This document shows positions 1-5,154 of a DNA stretch of 9,292 nucleotides, one piece after another. Numbering within the stretch: position 1 is the first letter of the stretch; every line of letters begins with the position of its first letter. The notes below the pieces were generated by a model, which worked only from the letters and a program-made list of their open reading frames with translations, had not been told where the DNA came from and did not search any database. Source of the DNA: an uncultured Peptococcaceae bacterium (GTDB lineage Bacteria; Bacillota; Dehalobacteriia; UBA4068). The DNA lies in contig CAMZIS010000032.1 of the NCBI GenBank assembly GCA_947307285.1, forward strand, positions 1-9,292. Reading direction: 5' to 3'. Made by a program: the position numbers and the translations under genes.

Positions 1-144
1 GGTCAAAACGGCTCGAACAGCCGGACCGGGAGGATAGGGGTTTTCGTTGGTATTAAGCTTTATCAGGCTCACGCTGCGCGGCGGCTGTTCGCCCGGAACG
101 TAGGGCGTCAGTGCGGAAAGCTGTGGTGTGGAAAAACGGCTCAT
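1..144 (-). CDS. hisC: Histidinol-phosphate aminotransferase HisC (N-terminal fragment, cut by window edge)
   Basis: Only the first 48 residues are present; the gene continues beyond base 1. They begin MSRFSTPQLSALTPYVPGEQ, followed by a stretch with LIKLNTNENPYPPGP, the N-terminal signature of PLP-dependent HisC (class I/II aminotransferase fold). HisC transfers an amino group from glutamate to imidazole-acetol phosphate to make histidinol phosphate, in the cytoplasm. Its ATG shares one base with the TAA stop of hisD (TAATG), so the two are translationally coupled and in one operon. The catalytic lysine lies outside the window and cannot be checked. The product name rests on the N-terminal motif plus the operon context. 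Confidence 0.9.
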   Translation of the reverse strand, partial: MSRFSTPQLSALTPYVPGEQPPRSVSLIKLNTNENPYPPGPAVRAVLT

Positions 145-1427
145 TATAATTCCTCAAAACGGCTGCTGATACTGCGGGCATGCGCTTCCAGGCCTTCGGC
201 GCGGGCCAGCAACTGAATATCGTCTTTGGCTTTTCCCAGCGCGTGCATATCAAAATAAACGTAGCTGCTTTTCTTGATAAAATCGTCTACTGACAGCGGA
301 CTGGAAAAGCGGGCCGTTCCCAAAGTCGGTAAAGTGTGATTAGGCCCCGCCCAATAATCGCCTACGGCCTCAGGCGTGTAGCGCCCAAGAAAGATGCTGC
401 CGGCATTCTTGATCTTATCCAGCCAGGAAAAAGGCTGTTCCAAGCATAGTTCTATGTGTTCCGGTGCTATCTCGTTGGCGATGTCGATAGCCTCAGCCAG
501 ATCCGCAGCAACAATAATTTTACCATTGTTATTTATACTTGCTGCTGCTATCTCCTGCCGGGGCAGGGAAGCAAGCTGACGTTCCAGTTCTGATTGCACC
601 TGCTTCGCCAGCTCCATACTGTCACAGACCAATACTGCGCTGGCCAGCTTGTCGTGTTCCGCCTGAGACAGCATATCCGCCGCCAAACGCATGGGATCGG
701 ATTCCCGATCGGCAACGATCAGTATTTCGCTAGGGCCGGCCATCATATCTATGCCGACCATGCTGCTGACCTGTTGCTTAGCCAGCGCAACGTAAATATT
801 GCCGGGGCCCACGATCTTATCGACCTTGGGGATGCTTTCTGTGCCGTAAGCCAGGGCGGCGATAGCCTGCGCTCCACCGGTCTTATATACATCGGTGACG
901 CCAGCGATGTTGGCAGCTGCCAGGATGGGAGCGGCTATGCGGCCGTCGGGACCGGGGGGAGTGACCATGACGATGCGATCCACGCCCGCTAGTTTTGCGG
1001 GTATGGCGTCCATGAGTACGGTAGAGGGATAACTGGCCGTGCCGCCGGGTACATAGATGCCGGCTTTGGCTATCGGCGTGATTTTCTGGCCCAGAATGTA
1101 GCCGTCGTTACCGCTGATCCGGAATCCTTCCCTCAGCTGACGGCTATGGAACGCGCGAATATTTTCGGCTGCTTTCGTAAGCGCGGCCATCAGTTCCGAA
1201 CCTGCTTCGTCTATGGCCTGCAGGAATTCCTCCGGCTTGACCCGCAGCTCGTCCAGCTCGACTTTGTCAAAAGTCATAGCATATTCCTTTAATGCCGCGT
1301 CGCCCCGCCGCCGCACTTCCTCGATGATAGTTTTCACCGTGTCTACAGTTTCCTGAGCGGGCGCGCTGCTGCCGCGGTAAAACAGTTCTTCGCGTGTGAC
1401 TTCGGCGCAGTCCAGAATTTTAATCAT
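144..1427 (-). CDS. hisD: Histidinol dehydrogenase HisD
   Basis: A complete 427-residue protein, the usual length for HisD, the zinc enzyme that oxidises histidinol through histidinal to histidine with two NAD+ (last two pathway steps). Conserved blocks are visible: YVPGGTASYPSTVLMD (about 125-140), VGPGNIYVALAK (206-217), DMMAGPSEILIVAD (227-240), APEHIEL (321-327) and GPNHTLPT (361-368). The zinc and catalytic residues known from E. coli HisD (Gln259, His262, Glu326, His327, Asp360, His419) have counterparts here at Gln255, His258, Glu323, His324, Asp357 and His416, so the enzyme should be active. The start is preceded by AGGAGG seven bases upstream. Its ATG overlaps the hisG stop (ATGA), indicating translational coupling. 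Confidence 0.97.
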   Translation of the reverse strand: MIKILDCAEVTREELFYRGSSAPAQETVDTVKTIIEEVRRRGDAALKEYAMTFDKVELDELRVKPEEFLQAIDEAGSELMAALTKAAENIRAFHSRQLREGFRISGNDGYILGQKITPIAKAGIYVPGGTASYPSTVLMDAIPAKLAGVDRIVMVTPPGPDGRIAAPILAAANIAGVTDVYKTGGAQAIAALAYGTESIPKVDKIVGPGNIYVALAKQQVSSMVGIDMMAGPSEILIVADRESDPMRLAADMLSQAEHDKLASAVLVCDSMELAKQVQSELERQLASLPRQEIAAASINNNGKIIVAADLAEAIDIANEIAPEHIELCLEQPFSWLDKIKNAGSIFLGRYTPEAVGDYWAGPNHTLPTLGTARFSSPLSVDDFIKKSSYVYFDMHALGKAKDDIQLLARAEGLEAHARSISSRFEEL

Positions 1428-2044
1428 AGCGCAACCTCCTTTAGATCGTTGACGATCTTATCTATACGCTCTTTCTCAAAGTGATAGCTGCTTTTGTTTA
1501 CGATAAGCCTGGCGCTGGATTCGGCGATGACGCTGCGCACAGACAGGTCGTTTTCTTTTAATGTAGTGCCGGTCTCCACGATGTCAACTATCACGTCGGA
1601 CATGCCCAGCACCGGACCTAATTCAATGCTGCCGTGCAGCTTGATCACATCGATCTCTCTGTTTTGTCTGCTGAAATACTCCCGCGCGGTATTGGGATAT
1701 TTGGTCGCCACCCTGAGCGGCAGGCTGATATCCTCACTCCAGCCGTTCATTGCGGCGACGCACATGCGGCAGCGCCCCAACCCCAGATCCAGCAGCTCAT
1801 AAACGTCAGGCTTGTTTTCCATCAGTACGTCCTTGCCGACGACTCCGATATCGGCAGCGCCCCGTTCCACGTATACAGCTACGTCTGATGGTTTTACCAA
1901 AAGATAGCTTACGTCGTGTTCGTCATCTCTGAAGATTAGCTTGCGCCCTTCGTTTTCCATAGCGGCGCAGCTGAAGCCTATAGCGGAAAACCGACGGTAG
2001 ACGTCGTCTCCCAACCTTCCTTTGGGCAGCGCTATATTAAGCAT
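1424..2044 (-). CDS. hisG: ATP phosphoribosyltransferase, short form HisG (catalytic subunit)
   Basis: A 206-residue protein matching the short HisG family. It catalyses the first, committed step of histidine synthesis, joining ATP and PRPP to give phosphoribosyl-ATP. Visible motifs are ALPKGR (5-10), KPSDVAVYVERGAADIGVVG (51-70) and the PRPP-binding loop DIVETGTTLKEND (154-166). It lacks the roughly 80-residue C-terminal histidine-binding domain of long HisG. Short HisG needs HisZ as regulatory partner, and hisZ is directly upstream with its stop overlapping the hisG start by 8 bases. A GGAGG sits nine bases before the ATG, inside the end of hisZ. The HisZ-HisG complex is expected to be feedback-inhibited by histidine through HisZ. 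Confidence 0.97.
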   Translation of the reverse strand: MLNIALPKGRLGDDVYRRFSAIGFSCAAMENEGRKLIFRDDEHDVSYLLVKPSDVAVYVERGAADIGVVGKDVLMENKPDVYELLDLGLGRCRMCVAAMNGWSEDISLPLRVATKYPNTAREYFSRQNREIDVIKLHGSIELGPVLGMSDVIVDIVETGTTLKENDLSVRSVIAESSARLIVNKSSYHFEKERIDKIVNDLKEVAL

Positions 2045-3155
2045 TCTTTATTTCCTCCGTTTGACCGTCCCGGTTGATCCGCAATGTTCTTTTTGCCCGA
2101 AAGTCAGGCGGTACGCTCTGTTCCGAGCGCACGCTCAGGCCCTGCCTGCGCAGATCGTCGCCTATGCGCATGGCATCCTTAGCTTGTGATGATCCGTACA
2201 GTAAAAGTATGTCGGCGTCAAAGGCAGGGGCGCTGCGAAAAATCCGTTCCGCCTCCCCCCAGTACACAGCAAAGCCGATAGCGGGCTGAGGCTTGTCGAA
2301 ACGTGCCATAAGCTTATCGTAACGGCCTCCGGAAAGCACGGCGCTGGGCAGTTGACGAATGAAACCCCTAAATACAAGACCGTTATAATAGTCCAGATCA
2401 CAAAGAACGGAAAAATCCAGTCTAAGCCTGTTTCCATATCCGGCTTCGCACAGCAGAGTGTTCAAATCTGCCAACCGGGCCAGAGACAGGCTCATGTTCT
2501 CTGGCTGTTTCAGACGGTTGATCTCTTCCAGCACAGCCTTAGGCTCGCCGGATACCCGCGCCAGCGCAACAAGCAAGTCGGTCTGGTCCGGATCAAGCCC
2601 CGCCGAGTCAGCCAGTTTCCGCAGGCCGTCGGCATTCTTTTGCCGCAGCAGCTCCAGCATGTCGTCGGCCCGCTTGTCCTGCAGACCGCACCAATCCATG
2701 ACAGCGGAGATGACGCCCATATGGCTGAGGCAGAGCAGATAATCCGCGCCAAGCTGCTCCAGGCTCTTCAAGGCCAACAGCAGGGTCTCTCCGTCGCTGT
2801 AAACGTCGTCATTGCCGATATTCTCCAGACCGATCTGGCTGATCTCGCTGTATTCGCGGCTGCCCTGACGCTGTCGGAAAACATTTTCAATATAATAAAG
2901 CTTTGCGGAAACAGAGTCCGCCGCGATATTCTTGGCAATGCTGACAGTAACGTCAGGCCGCAACGCCATCAGCTTCCCATCAAAATTGCTGAAGGTTAGC
3001 ACCTGCTCGCTTTTGAGAAAGTTGCGGTTTTGCCAATAGACGTCGTAGGGCTCGAAACGCCCCATCGTGTAGCGCCTATATCCGTAGGATTCGTAGATGC
3101 TGCGCAGCAGCAGGGGGATGCGTTCCTCCGGCGTAAGGTCGGGTAACTGCTCCAT
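2037..3155 (-). CDS. hisZ: ATP phosphoribosyltransferase regulatory subunit HisZ
   Basis: A 372-residue histidyl-tRNA-synthetase paralogue without aminoacylation function, which serves as the regulatory subunit of short HisG. HisRS-like class II features remain: FRQRQGSREYSEISQIGLE (93-111, motif 2 region), LDYYNGLVFRGF (254-265) and LSGGRYDKLMARF plus PAIGFAVYWGE (motif 3 region, about 274-301). The start was set at 3155 because GGAGG lies five bases before this ATG and the protein then begins MEQLPDLTPEE, as in the family. The open frame extends upstream to an ATG at 3221, but those 22 extra residues would be encoded by the attenuator hairpins and have no ribosome site. First structural gene of the his operon; the terminator T-run ends about 24 bases before its start. 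Confidence 0.95.
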   Translation of the reverse strand: MEQLPDLTPEERIPLLLRSIYESYGYRRYTMGRFEPYDVYWQNRNFLKSEQVLTFSNFDGKLMALRPDVTVSIAKNIAADSVSAKLYYIENVFRQRQGSREYSEISQIGLENIGNDDVYSDGETLLLALKSLEQLGADYLLCLSHMGVISAVMDWCGLQDKRADDMLELLRQKNADGLRKLADSAGLDPDQTDLLVALARVSGEPKAVLEEINRLKQPENMSLSLARLADLNTLLCEAGYGNRLRLDFSVLCDLDYYNGLVFRGFIRQLPSAVLSGGRYDKLMARFDKPQPAIGFAVYWGEAERIFRSAPAFDADILLLYGSSQAKDAMRIGDDLRRQGLSVRSEQSVPPDFRAKRTLRINRDGQTEEIKNA

Positions 3156-3179
3156 TGTATCCTCCAAAGAATAGAATAT

Positions 3180-3213
3180 AAAAACCGGACCACGCTTAGC
3201 GTATGATCCGGTT
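3180..3213 (-). terminator. Rho-independent terminator of the his attenuator (helix 3:4)
   Basis: On the minus strand, AACCGGATC (3213-3205) pairs with GGTCCGGTT (3191-3183), giving nine pairs including one T-G wobble. The inner arms ACGC and GCGT close on a three-base loop. The 3' arm runs into five T residues (3184-3180). The hairpin lies between the leader peptide and hisZ, so it would stop transcription before the structural genes. Its 5' arm is also the partner of the antiterminator segment, which makes it conditional. Confidence 0.88.
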
Positions 3214-3303
3214 AAGCACATGTATATCAGGCCGATGGCCTGCTGCTTATATTACGCCTCACCGGATCAAGGAAATCTATGCAGACTATGATGATGGTGG
3301 GCG
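3205..3303 (-). promoter_or_regulatory. his operon attenuator: alternative protector and antiterminator helices
   Basis: Four RNA segments can be read. Segment 1, CGCCCACC (3303-3296), lies in the Phe-Ala-His-His codons of the leader peptide. Segment 2, GGTGAGGCG (3263-3255), pairs with segment 1 with one bulged A, forming a protector. An overlapping part of segment 2, GATCCGGT (3268-3261), is perfectly complementary to segment 3, ACCGGATC (3212-3205), forming the antiterminator. That helix is extended by AAGCA/TGCTT (3248-3244 with 3218-3214) and a nested hairpin CAGGCC-ATC-GGCCTG (3242-3228). Segment 3 otherwise forms the terminator with segment 4. GATCCGGT overlaps the leader stop codon, so a ribosome that finishes the peptide covers it and allows termination. 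A ribosome stalled at the His codons covers segment 1 and frees it. Pairings are seen in the sequence; the mechanism is inferred from enteric his and trp attenuators. Confidence 0.85.
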
Positions 3304-3311
3304 AAGTACAT
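3267..3311 (-). CDS. hisL: his operon leader peptide (MYFAHHHHSLHRFP)
   Basis: A 14-codon open frame with five His codons: four consecutive (CAC CAT CAT CAT) and one three codons later, ending in TGA. AAAGGA lies nine bases upstream of the ATG, and the frame begins about 25 bases downstream of the predicted transcription start. Histidine-rich leader peptides of this kind sense charged tRNA-His: when histidine is scarce the ribosome stalls in the His run and the RNA folds into the antiterminator. The stop codon overlaps the antiterminator arm, the placement this mechanism needs. The peptide itself is not expected to have another function. Confidence 0.9.
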   Translation of the reverse strand: MYFAHHHHSLHRFP

Positions 3312-3342
3312 TACGGTGTATCCTTTCCTGATTGCTTTGCAC

Positions 3343-3371
3343 ATTATAAACCATAAATCGGGATTATGCAA
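3343..3371 (-). promoter_or_regulatory. Sigma-A type promoter of the his operon
   Basis: On the minus strand a -35 box TTGCAT (3371-3366) is followed after exactly 17 bases by a consensus -10 box TATAAT (3348-3343). Transcription should begin near 3336, leaving an untranslated leader of about 180 nt before hisZ that contains the leader peptide and attenuator. No terminator is evident between the upstream dehydrogenase gene (stop at 3433) and this promoter, so some readthrough into the his leader is possible. Confidence 0.87.
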
Positions 3372-3432
3372 GGGTTTTAAGAAAAAATCTTTAGTTGTTT
3401 AGAGAATTAAAATATCGCAGCGGAAAACAGGT

Positions 3433-4194
3433 TTATTTTTTGCCCTGCTGCCGGCACCAAGTCCGCATGACGAAACGGTGGGGGAGATGTTTTACAAGCC
3501 AAACCTGACGCTTTTCCGGGCCGCCCAGCACGGAAACGTCCTTGCCTTTATCCATGTCGATCAGCGCTTGTTCGATCACCTGTTTTGCGCTGTAGTAGCG
3601 ATTGAAATATGATACAGTGTCGTCGCGGACAGCGCGATCGAAGAATTCTGTCTTGATCCAACCGGGACAAACGGCCATGACCTTGATTCCACGCGGCTTT
3701 AATTCCACATTGATCGCTCTGGAAAAGCTTAAAACGAAAGCTTTCGAAGCGGAATAAACGCACATATAAGGCGTGGGCTGAAAAGAGGACATGGAGCCCA
3801 GGTTATATATCTGCGATCCTTTATGCATGAATGGCAGACTAAGGTAGGTAAATGCGGTAAGCGAGCGGTCGTTCAACGTTACTATGTCCAGCTGATCTTC
3901 GTACGGTAATTCGCTGAATTCACCGAACAGGCCGAATCCGGCTGCATTGACCAGAGTCTTGATATTGGGCTGTACTTCTTTGAGCCGCCGTTCATACTCC
4001 GCCAGGCTGCTGTTTCCGATCAGGTCCAACGCCAGCGGTACTACATGGGCGCTGCACTGATCCTGCAATTCCAGCAGGCGATCTTCCCTCCGGGCCACGA
4101 CCCAGATCTCATCGTATTTATATTTCTTGTCAAGGGCTAAAACGAACTCACGCCCCATGCCGGAGCTGGCGCCGGTTACTACGGCAATGTCCAT
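3433..4194 (-). CDS. SDR family oxidoreductase (short-chain dehydrogenase, substrate unknown)
   Basis: A complete 253-residue classical short-chain dehydrogenase. The cofactor motif TGASSGMG is at 7-14, NAAG at 83-86 and the catalytic set at Asn108, Ser134, Tyr147 and Lys151 (YSASK). The residues after the second strand are VARRED, and such arginines favour NADP(H) over NAD(H). There is no signal peptide, so the enzyme should be cytoplasmic. The ATG has AAAGGAG about six bases upstream. The gene is divergent from the GntR-family regulator across 176 bases and points toward the his operon. Nothing in the sequence identifies the substrate; the family reduces ketones, aldehydes, sugars or acyl intermediates. 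A link to the neighbouring regulator is possible but not shown. Confidence 0.9.
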   Translation of the reverse strand: MDIAVVTGASSGMGREFVLALDKKYKYDEIWVVARREDRLLELQDQCSAHVVPLALDLIGNSSLAEYERRLKEVQPNIKTLVNAAGFGLFGEFSELPYEDQLDIVTLNDRSLTAFTYLSLPFMHKGSQIYNLGSMSSFQPTPYMCVYSASKAFVLSFSRAINVELKPRGIKVMAVCPGWIKTEFFDRAVRDDTVSYFNRYYSAKQVIEQALIDMDKGKDVSVLGGPEKRQVWLVKHLPHRFVMRTWCRQQGKK

Positions 4195-4222
4195 GGTTTT
4201 CTCCTTTGGAGCTTTAATTATT

Positions 4223-4250
4223 TTTATACTATTTTCAAATGATTAACCAA
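4223..4250 (-). promoter_or_regulatory. Possible promoter for the SDR gene
   Basis: On the minus strand TTGGTT (4250-4245) and TATAAA (4228-4223) are separated by 16 bases and lie about 30 bases before the SDR ATG. The -35 box is only a moderate match. It is inside the sequence GGTTCACACTTGGTTAA, which has an inverted relative near the GntR promoter. Confidence 0.45.
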
Positions 4251-4270
4251 GTGTGAACCGTTATTTGAAA
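4233..4270. repeat. 8-bp perfect inverted repeat in the divergent SDR/GntR intergenic region
   Basis: TTTCAAAT (4233-4240) and ATTTGAAA (4263-4270) are perfect inverted copies separated by 22 bases, with arm centres 30 bases apart, about three helical turns. The repeat surrounds the proposed SDR -35 box. It could be a two-half-site operator, but the region is AT-rich and chance is possible. Confidence 0.4.
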
Positions 4271-4274
4271 TAGC

Positions 4275-4286
4275 ATTGTATACATT
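4275..4286. promoter_or_regulatory. Putative GntR/FCD operator at the regulator's own promoter
   Basis: ATTGTATACATT contains the perfect 8-bp palindrome TGTATACA (4277-4284) and ends one base before the -35 box of the GntR-family gene. FCD-subfamily GntR regulators commonly bind short palindromes with a GT-n-AC core such as TTGTATACAA. The same core recurs at the rocD promoter, which supports autoregulation. The assignment to this particular protein is inferred from proximity and recurrence. Confidence 0.65.
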
Positions 4287-4287
4287 A

Positions 4288-4316
4288 TTGCATTCTTATT
4301 CGTATTATGATATATT
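4288..4316 (+). promoter_or_regulatory. Promoter of the GntR-family regulator
   Basis: TTGCAT (4288-4293), a 17-base spacer, and TATATT (4311-4316). Transcription should start near 4323, giving a leader of about 48 nt before the ATG at 4371. The putative operator lies directly upstream of the -35 box. Confidence 0.72.
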
Positions 4317-4370
4317 GGTTCACGTGTTAAGGAACGCTCAAGTTCTTCAAGTAGAAGGAGTATTAAGAAA

Positions 4371-5009
4371 ATGAAGCAGAGCCCTGTGCAGCTGGTATAT
4401 GACGATATCAGAAATAAAATAATCCGCCGTCAAATGTTTCCCGGCAACCGCATAATAGAGGAAGACCTGGCTCAGGAGCTCGGCACCAGCCGCACTTCCA
4501 TCCGTTCCGCTTTGCAGCAGCTGCGCCAGGACGGCTTTGTTGAGATCATTCCAAATCGCGGTTCCTTCGTGGTCCAGCCTACACTGGAAGATATCATCGC
4601 CTTGTATGACGTTCGCCTGACTCTTGAATCAGGCGCTATCAAGGCTGCTGTGGAAAATGCTACCGACGACACTATCCGCTATCTGGAGCACAATCTACGT
4701 CAGCAGCTGGAGCTGGATAAGAATTTTTCTATCAGCGCTTATTCAGCCTTGAATCGTGATTTTCACTGGCAGATCGCTAAAGCCTCGCTTAATCCCTATT
4801 ACGAAAGATTCCTGGCCGAAGTATATAACAAGGTGGAAGTATATATGCTGTTCTATGATAAATCAATAGATAACAGCTATTCATACAGCAGCCACAAAGA
4901 GATGCTGACCGCAATTTGCGAGCGTGACCTTAATCGAGCCGAAGCTGCGGTGATTGCTGATAACGAAAAAGCTTTGGCCGACATCCGGTATTCCTTTGCA
5001 TCGGTTTGA
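4371..5009 (+). CDS. GntR-family transcriptional regulator, FCD (FadR C-terminal-like) subfamily
   Basis: A 212-residue DNA-binding protein. The N-terminal winged helix-turn-helix covers about residues 5-70, with the family pattern of an extended first helix, PGNRIIEEDLAQELGTSRTS (24-43) and a wing ending RGSFV. The rest is an alpha-helical FCD effector domain with YDVRLTLESGAI (79-90), NRDFHWQIAKAS (128-139) and SSHKEML (173-179). In metal-binding FCD proteins an Asp and three His bind the ion. Here the aligned positions seem to be Asn128, His132, His175 and Asp197, so the metal site may be altered. AAGGAG precedes the ATG by ten bases. It sits upstream of rocD in the same direction, and its likely operator occurs at both promoters, so an amino-acid-catabolism regulator is plausible. 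The effector is unknown. Confidence 0.92.
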   Translation: MKQSPVQLVYDDIRNKIIRRQMFPGNRIIEEDLAQELGTSRTSIRSALQQLRQDGFVEIIPNRGSFVVQPTLEDIIALYDVRLTLESGAIKAAVENATDDTIRYLEHNLRQQLELDKNFSISAYSALNRDFHWQIAKASLNPYYERFLAEVYNKVEVYMLFYDKSIDNSYSYSSHKEMLTAICERDLNRAEAAVIADNEKALADIRYSFASV

Positions 5010-5062
5010 TATGACATTCTACAGTGTGCCGGTACCCCTGAATAAAAAGTTTTAAACGGGGG

Positions 5063-5091
5063 TTGACTGCATGGACAAAATTGTATACAAT
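5063..5091 (+). promoter_or_regulatory. Strong promoter of rocD
   Basis: TTGACT (5063-5068), exactly 17 bases, then TACAAT (5086-5091). Transcription should begin near 5098, giving a leader of about 57 nt before the rocD ATG at 5155. The -10 box is the right half of the palindromic operator, so a bound regulator would block RNA polymerase. Confidence 0.85.
5080..5091. promoter_or_regulatory. Putative GntR/FCD operator overlapping the rocD -10 box
   Basis: ATTGTATACAAT is a perfect 12-base palindrome and shares the core TTGTATACA with the site at 4275-4286. Its right half is the -10 hexamer TACAAT, so occupancy should repress rocD. That the adjacent GntR-family protein is the ligand is inferred from its subfamily's usual sites and from the recurrence at its own promoter. 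Confidence 0.72.
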
Positions 5092-5154
5092 ATTGGCAGT
5101 CAATGTTTTGATTTTAAGTTTTATAAATTAATAAACATTTTAGGAGGAAGGTAT

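Larger units (their letters stand above)
5063..5103. repeat. 8-bp perfect inverted repeat enclosing the rocD operator
   Basis: TTGACTGC (5063-5070) and GCAGTCAA (5096-5103) are perfect inverted copies 25 bases apart. The left arm contains the -35 box and the right arm covers the predicted transcription start. The palindromic operator at 5080-5091 is enclosed, though its centre is about 2.5 bases off that of the outer repeat. It may be a second operator layer or a coincidence. Confidence 0.6.

Noticed and set aside
2352..2999. 215-codon frame on the plus strand inside hisZ
   Set aside because: It is antisense to a well-supported conserved gene. Its translation is Gln/Leu-rich shadow sequence with no ribosome site.
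3156..3336. His-specific T-box riboswitch before hisZ
   Set aside because: The leader is too short and shows no T-box core; the His-rich leader peptide and paired segments explain it better.
5034..5063. ACCCC/GGGGT inverted repeat after the GntR gene as a terminator
   Set aside because: The arms are only about 5 bp with a loop near 20 bases and there is no T-run after it, so it does not qualify as a terminator.
5071..5154. Upstream ATG that would extend rocD by 28 residues
   Set aside because: The ATG lies between the -35 and -10 boxes, upstream of the predicted transcript start. The ATG at 5155 has AGGAGG and fits the RocD N-terminus.
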